Positions 53,202-61,137 of a stretch of 64,000 nt of DNA are shown in pieces. The notes beneath the pieces were generated by a model, which was not told the DNA's origin, did no database searches, and was given only the letters and a program-made list of their open reading frames with translations. Position 1 is the first letter of the stretch. The number at the start of each line of letters is the position of its first letter. The position numbers and the translations under genes are program-made. Source of the DNA: Streptomyces sp. NRRL WC-3605 (lineage in GTDB: Bacteria; Actinomycetota; Actinomycetes; Streptomycetales; Streptomycetaceae); contig NZ_LLZN01000041.1 of NCBI RefSeq assembly GCF_001509795.1, positions 53,924 through 117,923 on the forward strand. Direction: 5' to 3'.

Positions 53202-53669
53202 ATGGTTCACGACGACACCCGGCCGGCCCTCGTGGGGCCGCGCCGACGCATCGAGCTCGACGGCGCCGAGGCGCTGCGGCTGCTGGGCAGCGTGTCCCTG
53301 GGCCGGATCGTCTTCACCCGGCACGCGCTGCCCACGGTCCGCCCGGTCAACCACGTCCTGGACGGCGGGGACATCGTCATCCGCACCCACGAGGGCGCCG
53401 CCCTGACGTCCCGCACCGAACGGGTCGGGGACCCCGGGGTGGTCGTCGCCTACGAGGCGGACGCCATCGATCCGCGCACGCATCTCGGCTGGAGCGTGGT
53501 GGTGACCGGATACGCCCGCCTGGTGACCGATCCCGAGGACCTCGCGCGCTGCCGGGCGCTGGTGCGGCCGTGGATGGACCAGGCGATGGATCAGGCGGTC
53601 CGGATCCGCCCCGACCTGGTCACCGGCATCCTGCTGACCGCCGCGGACGACTGCCCGGCCGGGGCCTGA
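53202..53669 (+). CDS. pyridoxamine 5'-phosphate oxidase-like split-barrel protein
   Basis: A 155-residue flavin- or F420-binding split barrel; Gly-Arg-Ile-Val-Phe-Thr, Val-Arg-Pro-Val-Asn-His and the Gly-Trp-Ser-Val-Val-Val-Thr-Gly strand are typical. Similar small proteins (for example Rv2003c/Rv3131 neighbours) are part of mycobacterial dormancy regulons; the reaction is unknown. ATG at 53202; a GTG one codon earlier is possible. Confidence 0.78.
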   Translation: MVHDDTRPALVGPRRRIELDGAEALRLLGSVSLGRIVFTRHALPTVRPVNHVLDGGDIVIRTHEGAALTSRTERVGDPGVVVAYEADAIDPRTHLGWSVVVTGYARLVTDPEDLARCRALVRPWMDQAMDQAVRIRPDLVTGILLTAADDCPAGA

Positions 53670-53672
53670 GAC

Positions 53673-53687
53673 CCGCCCCCTGGGCGG
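53673..53687. terminator. short hairpin between convergent genes
   Basis: CCGCCC-CCT-GGGCGG between the stops of the split-barrel and alcohol dehydrogenase genes. Confidence 0.35.
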
Positions 53688-53698
53688 ACCGGCCGCTC

Positions 53699-54772
53699 TC
53701 AGGCCGCCGCCACCGGCACGATCTCGTCGTGGTGCTCGCCGCCGAGGACCACCTTCAGGGCCCCGGTGTCGGCGGCGCCGGCGAAGACGTCGTACGCCTC
53801 CTGCATCTGGTCGAGGACGAAGGTGTGGGTGACGAGGTCGGCGGTGGGCAGCCGGCCGGCGGCCGCCATCCGCAGCAGGGTCGGCGTGGAGTAGGTGTCG
53901 ACGAGGCCGGTGGTGAGCGTGATGTTCTTGATCCAGAGGTCTTCCAGGTGCAGGGTCGCGGGGGCGCCGTGCACGCCGACGTTGGCGACGTGCCCGCCGG
54001 GGCGGACCATGCGGGTGCACAGCTCGAAGGTCGCCGGGATGCCGACCGCCTCGACGACGACGTCCGCGCCGAGTCCGTCCGTCAGATCGGCGACCAGTTG
54101 CTCGGGCGTCTCGCGGGCGTCGGCGACCGCGTCCGCGCCGAGCCGCCGGGCGGCCTCCAGCCGGGTGGGCGCGAGGTCGACGGCCACGATCCGTTCCGGT
54201 GAGAACAGCCGGGCCGTGGCGACGGCCGCCAGCCCGACGGGCCCGGCGCCGACCACGACGACGGTGTCGCCGGGCCGCACCCGCCCGTTGAGCACGCCCA
54301 CCTCGTACGACGTCGGGAAGATGTCGGCGAGCAGTACGGCCGCCTCGTCGGACAGGGTGCCCGGCAGCGGGTGCACGGACAGGTCGGCGTACGGGACGCG
54401 GACGTACTCGGCCTGGGTGCCGTCGATCAGATGGCCGAGGATCCAGCCCCCGCCGCCCCGGCACTGCCCGTACGCCGCCTGCCGGCAGTAGGAGCAGCGC
54501 CCGCACGCCGTGATGCAGGAGACCAGCACGCGGTCCCCGGGGCGTACGGTCCGTACGTCGCCGCCGACCTCGACGATCTCGCCGACCGCCTCGTGCCCGA
54601 GGACGGTGCCGGGGCGGACCTCCGGCACGTCGCCCTTGAGGATGTGAAGGTCCGTGCCGCAGATGGTGACGGTTCCGACGCGCACGACGGCGTCGGTGGG
54701 TTCCTTCAGGGCCGGGTCGGGGACCTCCTCCCAGGCGGCCTGGCCGGTGCCGTGGAACACGTAACCCTTCAT
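53699..54772 (-). CDS. zinc-dependent alcohol dehydrogenase
   Basis: A 357-residue MDR enzyme with catalytic zinc ligands (Ile-Cys-Gly-Thr-Asp, Gly-His-Glu) and the four-cysteine structural zinc lobe Cys-Gly-Arg-Cys-x2-Cys-x6-Cys. The cofactor motif is Gly-Ala-Gly-Pro-Val-Gly near residue 170. It would reduce aldehydes or oxidise alcohols, plausibly recycling NADH when respiration is blocked. GAGGAG upstream of the ATG. Divergent from the STAS gene with two box-like palindromes between them. Confidence 0.88.
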   Translation of the reverse strand: MKGYVFHGTGQAAWEEVPDPALKEPTDAVVRVGTVTICGTDLHILKGDVPEVRPGTVLGHEAVGEIVEVGGDVRTVRPGDRVLVSCITACGRCSYCRQAAYGQCRGGGGWILGHLIDGTQAEYVRVPYADLSVHPLPGTLSDEAAVLLADIFPTSYEVGVLNGRVRPGDTVVVVGAGPVGLAAVATARLFSPERIVAVDLAPTRLEAARRLGADAVADARETPEQLVADLTDGLGADVVVEAVGIPATFELCTRMVRPGGHVANVGVHGAPATLHLEDLWIKNITLTTGLVDTYSTPTLLRMAAAGRLPTADLVTHTFVLDQMQEAYDVFAGAADTGALKVVLGGEHHDEIVPVAAA

Positions 54773-54875
54773 GGCACTCCTCACCCCACTCGTCCGGTGC
54801 GTCCCGCATCTCCAGCTTGACCCGGATGGGCGAGGCCCGCACGGGCCGGACGAGCCCCCCGCGGCCGCCCCCGTG

Positions 54876-54891
54876 CGGGACCGGGGGCCCA
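54876..54891. promoter_or_regulatory. candidate DevR-like box C2 (alcohol dehydrogenase side)
   Basis: CGGGACCGGGGGCCCA, inner arms GGGACC/GGGCCC with one mismatch, about 110 bp upstream of the dehydrogenase start and 7 bp from box C1. Confidence 0.35.
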
Positions 54892-54897
54892 CCCGGC

Positions 54898-54913
54898 AGG
54901 GACCTACGGCCCT
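54898..54913. promoter_or_regulatory. candidate DevR-like box C1 (STAS gene)
   Basis: AGGGACCTACGGCCCT; right arm identical to boxes B and D, left arm with GGGACC as in the mycobacterial DosR box. 37 bp before the STAS gene. Confidence 0.45.
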
Positions 54914-54949
54914 GTCGCCCGCGCGCCCGGCGGAGGTTTGATCGGTGCC

Positions 54950-55345
54950 ATGACCGAGAACCGCACCGAGCCCGCCGGCACCGGGGCACGAGGTGCCGGC
55001 GACGGGCCGGCCGTCGTGGCGCTGCGCGGCGAGATCGACCTCAGTACCGCGACCTCGCTCATGATGCGCCTGGACGCCCTGACGTCGGCCCCGTCCCCGG
55101 ATCTCGTGCTCGACCTGCGCGGTGTGACCTTCATCGACTGCGCCGGCCTCGGTGTGCTGTGCCGGGTCCGCAATCGGGTCCGGGCCCGGGAGGGCCGGCT
55201 CCGGCTGGTCAGCGAGAGCGCCCGGTTCCGGCGGATGCTGCGCCTGGCGGACCTGGGCGGCGCCTTCGAGGTCGCGTCCCGGCTGCCGGACGTCATGTCC
55301 CGGCCGGTGGACACGGCCGCGGGGGCGCGGGCCGCCCTGCGCTGA
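54950..55345 (+). CDS. STAS-domain anti-sigma antagonist without the phosphorylated serine
   Basis: A 131-residue STAS protein of the SpoIIAA/RsbV type. At the regulatory site the family motif Asp-Ser-Ser-Gly-Leu-Gly reads Asp63-Cys-Ala-Gly-Leu-Gly, so the serine that anti-sigma kinases phosphorylate is missing. It may therefore be permanently active in binding an anti-sigma factor, or may bind a different partner. No anti-sigma kinase gene is adjacent. ATG at 54950; GGAGG is rather far (13 bases). Confidence 0.78.
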   Translation: MTENRTEPAGTGARGAGDGPAVVALRGEIDLSTATSLMMRLDALTSAPSPDLVLDLRGVTFIDCAGLGVLCRVRNRVRAREGRLRLVSESARFRRMLRLADLGGAFEVASRLPDVMSRPVDTAAGARAALR

Positions 55346-55399
55346 GCCTTGCGCCCAGCCACGCGTCGGCTTCCCGCACCCCCGCGTCCCCGCGCCCGG

Positions 55400-57799
55400 T
55401 CAGGAGTTCCAGGACCAGTCGGCCACCTCGGGCAGGTCGGTGCCGTGCTCGCGGATCCAGGCGTGATGGCGGGTGCGGGCGTCCACCATGGCCTGCCGTA
55501 CGGCGGCGGCCCGCACCGCGAGGCCGGGGACCCGGTCGACGACGTCCATGACGAGCCGGTAGCGGTCCAGGTCGTTGCGCACCACCATGTCGAACGGCGT
55601 GGTCGTGGTGCCGGACTCCTTGTAGCCGCGCACATGCATCTCGGAGTGCCCGGCGCGGCGGTACGCGAGGCGGTGGATCAGCCACGGGTAGCCGTGGTAG
55701 GCGAAGATCACCGGCTTGTCGCGGGTGAACAGTCCGTCGTACTCGAAGTCGCTCATGCCGTGCGGGTGTTCCTCGCGCGGCAGCAGCCGGGTCATGTCGA
55801 CGACGTTGACCACGCGGACGGCGAGCTGCGGCAGGTGGCGGCGCAGCAGCTGCGCCGCCGCGAGCACCTCCTGGGTGGGCACGTCCCCGGCGCAGGCCAG
55901 CACGACGTCGGGTTCGCCGCCGTTCTCGGTGCCGGCCCACTCCCAGATGCCCGCGCCGCGCGCGCAGTGGTCGCGTGCGGCGTCCATGGACAGCCAGTCG
56001 AAGCAGGGCTGTTTCCCGGCCACGATCACGTTGACGTAGTCGCGGCTGCGCAGGGCGTGGTCCGCGACCGACAGCAGGGTGTTGGCGTCCGGCGGCAGGT
56101 AGACCCGCACCACCTCGGGGCTCTTGTTGAGGACGTGGTCGACGAAGCCGGGGTCCTGGTGGGAGAAGCCGTTGTGGTCCTGGCGCCAGACGTGCGAGGT
56201 CAGCAGGTAGTTGAGGGAGGCCACCGGGGCCCGCCACGGCAGCCGCCGGGACGTCCGCAGCCATTTGATGTGCTGGTTGACCATCGAGTCGACGATGTGC
56301 ACGAACGCCTCGTAGCAGGAGAACAGCCCGTGCCGGCCGGTCAGCAGGTAGCCCTCCAGCCAGCCCTGGCAGAGGTGTTCGCTCAGCACCTCCATGACCC
56401 GGCCGTGCCGGTCCAGGTGCTCGTCGACGGGCAGGGTACCCGCCTGCCACGCCTTGCCGCTGGCGTCGAACACGGCCTGGAGCCGGTTGGAGGCGGTCTC
56501 GTCCGGGCCGACGAGCCGGAAGTCGCGGCGCGCCCGGGTGTCGTTCATGACCTGTTCCAGCAGGTCGCCGAGGACGCGGGTCGGCTCGTGCAGGGTCACG
56601 CCGGGCTTGTCGACGGGCACGGCGAAGCGGTCCAGCGACGGGACGGGCAGGTCGTGCAGGAGGAGGCCGCCGTTGGCGTACGGGGTGGCGCCCAGCCGCC
56701 GGGCGCCCTGGGGCACGCAGGCGAGGACGTCGGCGACGGGCCGGCCGTCCGCGTCGAAGAGCTCCTCGGGCCGGTAGGAGCGCAGCCAGGCCTCCAGCTG
56801 CCGCAGGTGCTCGGGGTTGTCGCGGACCCCGGCGAGCGGGACCTGGTGCGAGCGCCAGGTGCCCTCGACGGGGAGCCCGTCGACCTCGCGGGGGCCGGTC
56901 CAGCCCTTCGGGGTGCGCAGCACGACCACCGGCCAGTGGACGCGCTCGGTGACGCCCTCCTCGCGGGCGGAGCGCTGCATGAGGGCGATCCGGTCGAGCG
57001 CCGTGTCGAGGGCCCGCGCCAGGGCCCGGTGGACGGCGGCCGGATCGTCGCCGGTGACGTGGATCGGTTCGTGGCCGTATCCCCGCAGCAGTGCGTCGAG
57101 TTCGGCCTCGGGCAGCCGGGACAGCACGGTCGGGTTGGCGATCTTGTAGCCGTTGAGGTGCAGGATCGGCAGGACGGCGCCGTCGTGGACGGGGTCGAGG
57201 AACTTGTTGGAGTGCCAGGAGGCGGCGAGCGGCCCGGTCTCCGCCTCTCCGTCGCCGATGACGCAGGCGACCAGCAGGTCCGGGTGGTCGAAGGCGGCGC
57301 CGTAGGCGTGGGCCAGCGAGTAGCCGAGCTCACCGCCCTCGTGGATGGACCCCGGCACCTCCGGCGCCACATGGCTCGGCACGCCGCCGGGGAAGGAGAA
57401 CTGCCGGAACAGCCGCTCCATGCCGGTCGCGTCCCGGGAGACGTCCGGATAGTGCTCGCCGTAGCTGCCGTCCAGCCAGGAGCCGGCGAGGACGGACGGC
57501 CCGCCGTGTCCCGGGCCCCACACGCACAGCGTGTCCAGGCCGCGGGCGGAGATCACACGGTTGAGGTGGGTGTAGACCAGGTTGAGGCCGGGCGAGGTGC
57601 CCCAGTGGCCGAGGAGGCGCGGCTTGATGTGCTCGGGCCGCAGCGGCTCGGTCAGCAGCGGGTTGGCCATCAGGTAGATCTGCCCGGCGGCCAGGTAGTT
57701 GGAGGCCCGCCAGTGGGCGTCCAGCGTGCGCAGTTCGTCGTCGGAGAGTGCCGTGTCGTCGGAGAGTGCCGTGGAGGGGTGGGGGTCCACCTGGGACAT
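55400..57799 (-). CDS. xfp: phosphoketolase
   Basis: A 799-residue thiamine-diphosphate enzyme. ThDP and phosphate motifs are visible: Gly-Pro-Gly-His-Gly-Gly near residue 94, Gly-Asp-Gly-Glu-Ala-Glu-Thr-Gly, and His-Gln-Asp-Pro-Gly-Phe. It splits xylulose-5-phosphate and/or fructose-6-phosphate with phosphate to acetyl phosphate plus a sugar phosphate, giving ATP without oxygen through acetate kinase. Length is normal. ATG with GGAGA seven bases upstream. Its presence between stress genes fits survival under low oxygen. Confidence 0.93.
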   Translation of the reverse strand: MSQVDPHPSTALSDDTALSDDELRTLDAHWRASNYLAAGQIYLMANPLLTEPLRPEHIKPRLLGHWGTSPGLNLVYTHLNRVISARGLDTLCVWGPGHGGPSVLAGSWLDGSYGEHYPDVSRDATGMERLFRQFSFPGGVPSHVAPEVPGSIHEGGELGYSLAHAYGAAFDHPDLLVACVIGDGEAETGPLAASWHSNKFLDPVHDGAVLPILHLNGYKIANPTVLSRLPEAELDALLRGYGHEPIHVTGDDPAAVHRALARALDTALDRIALMQRSAREEGVTERVHWPVVVLRTPKGWTGPREVDGLPVEGTWRSHQVPLAGVRDNPEHLRQLEAWLRSYRPEELFDADGRPVADVLACVPQGARRLGATPYANGGLLLHDLPVPSLDRFAVPVDKPGVTLHEPTRVLGDLLEQVMNDTRARRDFRLVGPDETASNRLQAVFDASGKAWQAGTLPVDEHLDRHGRVMEVLSEHLCQGWLEGYLLTGRHGLFSCYEAFVHIVDSMVNQHIKWLRTSRRLPWRAPVASLNYLLTSHVWRQDHNGFSHQDPGFVDHVLNKSPEVVRVYLPPDANTLLSVADHALRSRDYVNVIVAGKQPCFDWLSMDAARDHCARGAGIWEWAGTENGGEPDVVLACAGDVPTQEVLAAAQLLRRHLPQLAVRVVNVVDMTRLLPREEHPHGMSDFEYDGLFTRDKPVIFAYHGYPWLIHRLAYRRAGHSEMHVRGYKESGTTTTPFDMVVRNDLDRYRLVMDVVDRVPGLAVRAAAVRQAMVDARTRHHAWIREHGTDLPEVADWSWNS

Positions 57800-57891
57800 G
57801 AGAGGTCTCCGGGGTCGGTGGTCGTCGGTTCGCTCGCGTGCGGGGGTCCGGTGGTCGGGGTGCTGTGTGCGGGTGCGCCCGTCCTCGCATT

Positions 57892-58212
57892 TCACTCCGG
57901 TCCGGGGACCATGGCCACCGGGCGGGCCGGCCGGTGCGGTACGCCGTGCACCACCCGGCCGAGGTGCCCGGCGGGCCGGTGCCCCCGCCCGGCGCCGCCG
58001 ACCAGCGGGTCTGCGGCGTACGAGGCGTCCACGAGGACGGTACGGGCGGGCCCCTCGGCCGTGCGGCGGTGTGCGACGACGCCGGCCGGGACGTCGCCCG
58101 GCGCCTTGTCCAGTACCTCGGCCGCCCGCGGCTCATGCGCCCGAGGGTGCTCCCCGGCCGCGCGGCTCTCGCGCGATCCGGCGCTGCCGCAGAGCCTGAC
58201 GGTGCGGGTCAT
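57892..58212 (-). pseudogene. internally deleted universal stress protein gene
   Basis: A 106-residue frame with an excellent ribosome-binding site (AGGAGGGGAGG). The first 20 residues (Met-Thr-Arg-Thr-Val ... Gly-Ser-Arg-Glu-Ser-Arg-Ala-Ala) resemble a UspA start; the remainder, from Arg-Ala-Ala-Glu-Val-Leu-Asp to the end, matches the last 70 residues of the second Usp domain at 50155, including Glu-Gly-Pro-Ala-Arg-Thr-(Val/Ile)-Leu-Val-Asp. Roughly 180-200 residues between them are missing, and the glycine loop is eroded. Either a pseudogene or a minimal truncated protein. Confidence 0.65.
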
Positions 58213-58251
58213 GGCCTCCCCTCCTGAGCCGGTCCCGCCGACACGGGCGCC

Positions 58252-58328
58252 GTCCACGGCCATGAGGCCCGCGAGGGCCGCAGGACCTCCCGGTCCACGG
58301 CCGTGGAGCCCGCGAGGGCCGCGGGACC
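58252..58328. repeat. two 36-bp direct repeats, 41-bp period
   Basis: Copies at 58252-58287 and 58293-58328 differ at four positions (89% identity). Each ends in AGGGCCGC(A/G)GGACC, similar to the boxes nearby. They lie 40-116 bp upstream of the Usp remnant. Confidence 0.7.
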
Positions 58329-58540
58329 GGACGTGGACCGGCGCGTGCCGGTCCGTGCCGAGCGGTGCGGTGGGCCACGTCCGGGCCCACCGCACCTCCT
58401 CTCCCCCCGGTCGGCACAGCGAGGGGCCGCGGCGGACGGGCGGGGCGTGTGGTGAGCGAGCGCGGGCCCCGGTGCCGTCCGCCGTGCCTCACCCTCCCGG
58501 TGTCCGGGGCACCGCGCCCGATGCCGAAGGTCCGCCTTCA

Positions 58541-58556
58541 GGGGTCCAACGGCCCT
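58541..58556. promoter_or_regulatory. candidate DevR-like box F
   Basis: GGGGTCCAACGGCCCT; right arm CGGCCCT identical to boxes B, C1 and D, left arm degenerate. Confidence 0.35.
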
Positions 58557-58624
58557 TCCCGCGCGGCCCGGTCCGGGTCTACGGCGCGAGTGTCCGCGAC
58601 GGGATCCGGACGGCCCGCCGGGAT

Positions 58625-58640
58625 GGGGCCCAATGGCCCT
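58625..58640. promoter_or_regulatory. candidate DevR-like box E (cNMP gene)
   Basis: GGGGCCCAATGGCCCT, inner arms GGGCC/GGCCC perfect, 71 bp upstream of the cNMP-domain gene. Confidence 0.45.
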
Positions 58641-58710
58641 GGCGCCCCCGGGCGCGGCGGGCGGACGCTGGCGGTGGGGATAGTCCCTGGTCGTCGTCGG
58701 GAGGCATGCC

Positions 58711-59175
58711 ATGATCACCACCTCTGCTCCCAGCATGACGCGCGCCCTGGACGCGGAGCGGCGGCAGCGGCTCATGCTCCTCGCCCGCGAGGTCTCCTTC
58801 CCGCAGGGTGCGCGGATCTTCGAGGAGGGCGCACGGGCCGACCGGTTCTGGATCATCCGCACCGGCACCGTCGAGCTGGACATGCGGGTCCCGGGCCGCC
58901 GCCCGGCCGTCATCGAGAGCCTGCGGCACAACGAACTCCTCGGCTGGTCCTGGCTGTTCTCCCCGCACGTGTGGCACCTGGGCGCCGAGGCGACGACGCC
59001 GGTGCGGGCGTACGAGTTCGACGCCGAGGCCGTACGGTCGCTGTGCCGGGACGATCCGGCGCTCGGCCACGCGGTGTCCCAGTGGGTCGGTGACGTACTC
59101 GCCCACCGTCTGCGCTGCGCGCGTGCGCGGCTGCTCGACCTGTACGCCCCCTACGGGGCGGGTACCGCCGTCTGA
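58711..59175 (+). CDS. cyclic nucleotide-binding domain protein without DNA-binding domain
   Basis: A 154-residue protein made of the Crp/Fnr sensor beta-roll only (Phe-Glu-Glu-Gly-Ala-x2-Asp-Arg-Phe-Trp-Ile-Ile-x-Thr-Gly near residue 32), ending in a long helix; the helix-turn-helix that makes Crp a regulator is absent. It may bind a nucleotide and act by protein contact. GGGAGG six bases before the ATG. Confidence 0.78.
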   Translation: MITTSAPSMTRALDAERRQRLMLLAREVSFPQGARIFEEGARADRFWIIRTGTVELDMRVPGRRPAVIESLRHNELLGWSWLFSPHVWHLGAEATTPVRAYEFDAEAVRSLCRDDPALGHAVSQWVGDVLAHRLRCARARLLDLYAPYGAGTAV

Positions 59176-59192
59176 CCGGCGGAGCGGCGGAT

Positions 59193-59208
59193 GGGGCCGG
59201 TCGGCCCT
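59193..59208. promoter_or_regulatory. candidate DevR-like box D (response regulator)
   Basis: GGGGCCGGTCGGCCCT, inner arms GGGCCG/CGGCCC perfect, 86 bp before the response regulator start; would allow autoregulation. Confidence 0.55.
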
Positions 59209-59294
59209 AGTGCGTCCGGCCCCGGCGAGCGATGATCGGGAGGAGGAGCGGTCGGCCGGCCGCTTCCGTTGTGCCGTCGGGACAGGGAAGCGTC

Positions 59295-59996
59295 ATGACC
59301 GAGTCAGGAACGTTCACGGAGCAGAACCCGATCCGCGTGTTCCTCCTCGACGACCACGAGGTCGTACGCCGGGGCCTGACGGATCTGCTGGACGCCGAGC
59401 CGGACATCTCGGTGGTGGGTGACGCGGACACCGTCGAACACGCGCTCGTCCGAGGCCCGGCCCTGCGCCCGCACGTCGCGGTGCTGGACGTCCGTCTCCC
59501 GGACGGCGACGGCATCACGGTCTGCCGCGAGCTGCGCAGTCAGATGCCCGGGCTGGCCTGCCTGATGCTGACGTCGTTCGACGACGAGGAGGCCCTGCTG
59601 GACGCCATCATGGCCGGCGCCTCGGGCTATGTCCTGAAGCAGATCAAGGGCTCCGACCTGGTCTCCGCGGTCCGCACGGTCGCCTCGGGCCAGTCCATGC
59701 TGGACCCGGCGACGACGGCCCGCCTGATGCGCTCGCTGCGCGCGGACCCCGTGGAGACACCGTCCGTCGCGCCGGAACTCGCGGGCCTGTCGCCCCGGGA
59801 GCGGGACATCCTGGCCCTGATCGGTGACGGCCTGACGAACCGCGAGATCGGCAAGAGGCTCTACCTCTCGGAGAAGACCGTCAAGAACCACATCTCCCGC
59901 CTCCTGGCCAAGCTCGGCGTACAGCGCCGCGTCCAGGCAGCGGTCCTGGCCTCCCACCTGGAACACCCGGAGCCGGGCGACCGCCCGGCCCGGTGA
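59295..59996 (+). CDS. NarL/LuxR response regulator, DevR/OsdR-like
   Basis: A 233-residue regulator. Receiver domain with acidic pocket Asp19/Asp20, phosphorylated Asp65 (LDVRLPDGDG), Thr in Leu-Met-Leu-Thr-Ser and Lys near 117. LuxR helix-turn-helix at about 165-225: Leu-Ser-Pro-Arg-Glu-Arg, Glu-Lys-Thr-Val-Lys-Asn-His-Ile-Ser-Arg-Leu-Leu-Ala-Lys-Leu-Gly. Both domains follow mycobacterial DevR/DosR closely. The likely cognate kinase is 6.4 kb away at 51190, with the putative target genes between them. ATG at 59295 with GGGAAG five bases upstream. Confidence 0.9.
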   Translation: MTESGTFTEQNPIRVFLLDDHEVVRRGLTDLLDAEPDISVVGDADTVEHALVRGPALRPHVAVLDVRLPDGDGITVCRELRSQMPGLACLMLTSFDDEEALLDAIMAGASGYVLKQIKGSDLVSAVRTVASGQSMLDPATTARLMRSLRADPVETPSVAPELAGLSPRERDILALIGDGLTNREIGKRLYLSEKTVKNHISRLLAKLGVQRRVQAAVLASHLEHPEPGDRPAR

Positions 59997-60006
59997 ACCC
60001 GGCGCC

Positions 60007-60972
60007 TCAGCGCACGCGCCCCCGGGGCTTCAGCGGGGTCGCAGGCAGTTGCGGGGCCGGGAGCGGGGCGCCGTCGTAGCCCTTCACCTCGCCGAAGCGG
60101 GTGCCGTCCATCCAGTCCCGCCGCGCCTGCTCGATCTCCTCCTGGGTACGGCCGATCCAGTTCCAGAACATGATCAGCTCCTCCTCGAACGGCTCGCCGC
60201 CGAGGAGCATCACGGCCGCGTCCGACTCGGCGCGCAGCGGGAGTTCGGTGCGGCCGCAGCCGAGGTAGAGCATCGAGCCCGGCAGCACCGGTACGCCGTC
60301 CACATGGGCCTCGCCGGACATCGACAGCACGGCGTACTCGAAGTCCGGTTCCAGCGGCAGGCGGACGTCGGCGCCCCGGCTCAGCGCCAGGTCGGCGCCG
60401 ACGATCGGGGTGTACGCCGTGCCGGGCGAGCTCGCGCCGTCGAGGTCGCCGAGGATCAGCGTGGCCCGCAGGCCCGGCGCGGTGACGATCGGCAGGTCGG
60501 CGTGGTGCTCGAAGTGCGGCTCGGTGTGCCGGTGGCCGTCGGGCAGCGCCACCCAGAGCTGGGCGCCGTGCAGGAAGCGGGCGTGGGCGCGTGGGCTCTC
60601 CTCCGAGTGGCTGATCGCCCGGCCGGAGGTCATCAGGCCCAGCTCGCGCGGGCGGATCGTCTGGAGGCTGCCCGTGGAGTCCCGGTGCAGCACCTCGCCC
60701 TCGTGCAGCCAGCTCACCGTCTGCAGGCCCATGTGCGGGTGCGGGGGCACCTGCATGCCGGGCTCGTCGGCGATGTCGTCGGGGCCGTAGTGGTCGACGA
60801 AGCACCAGGCGCCGACCATGCGCCGACCCAGGTTGGGGAGCAGCCGGCGGACCTCGGTGGACTCGCCGAGCCGTACCCGCCGGGGGCTGAGGAGTTCGCG
60901 GACGGGCTCCGCGACGACGAACCCGCGGCCGCCGCAGACGGAGGGCACCGCCTCGCGATCAAGATTGCTCAT
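60007..60972 (-). CDS. pirin family protein
   Basis: A 321-residue double cupin. The N-terminal iron site is complete: His-Pro-His-Met-Gly near residue 79 and Leu-His-Glu-Gly-Glu-Val-x-His-Arg-Asp-Ser. Bacterial pirins include quercetinases and redox sensors; which applies is not clear. Start at the ATG 60972; no good ribosome-binding site. Convergent with the response regulator gene. Confidence 0.88.
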   Translation of the reverse strand: MSNLDREAVPSVCGGRGFVVAEPVRELLSPRRVRLGESTEVRRLLPNLGRRMVGAWCFVDHYGPDDIADEPGMQVPPHPHMGLQTVSWLHEGEVLHRDSTGSLQTIRPRELGLMTSGRAISHSEESPRAHARFLHGAQLWVALPDGHRHTEPHFEHHADLPIVTAPGLRATLILGDLDGASSPGTAYTPIVGADLALSRGADVRLPLEPDFEYAVLSMSGEAHVDGVPVLPGSMLYLGCGRTELPLRAESDAAVMLLGGEPFEEELIMFWNWIGRTQEEIEQARRDWMDGTRFGEVKGYDGAPLPAPQLPATPLKPRGRVR

Positions 60973-61097
60973 GGCGCCCAAACTAACCCCCTCCGGGGCG
61001 CCCCGTCAGTCCGTCGTACGGGCTGTCTTGCGGGCGGGCGGGCGTCCGGCGGCGGGTTCCGGGTGGGTACGGGCCCCCGGAGCGAGCGCGCCGAGAA

Positions 61098-61124
61098 ATA
61101 GTAGCCATGGATATAGTAGCCATG
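61098..61124. promoter_or_regulatory. direct repeat in the MarR promoter
   Basis: ATAGTAGCCATG occurs at 61098-61109 and 61113-61124, a 15-bp period; CATGG and CCATG also form an inverted pair at 61106-61124. TATAGT (61112-61117) could be the -10, giving a leader of only about 14 nt. AT-rich island in GC-rich DNA. Confidence 0.5.
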
Positions 61125-61137
61125 TACTGTTTTTCTC

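Larger units (their letters stand above)
58213..58710. other. 498-bp regulatory region between the Usp remnant and the cNMP gene
   Basis: Contains the two 36-bp tandem copies at 58252-58328, box-like palindromes at 58541-58556 and 58625-58640, and GGGGATAGTCCC just before the cNMP gene ribosome-binding site. I see no coding frame in it that looks real. Confidence 0.4.

Noticed and set aside
57904..57919. DevR-like box before phosphoketolase (GGGGACCATGGCCACC)
   Set aside because: The right arm does not match the other sites and the inner palindrome is a chance-prone CCATGG; too weak to list as a site.
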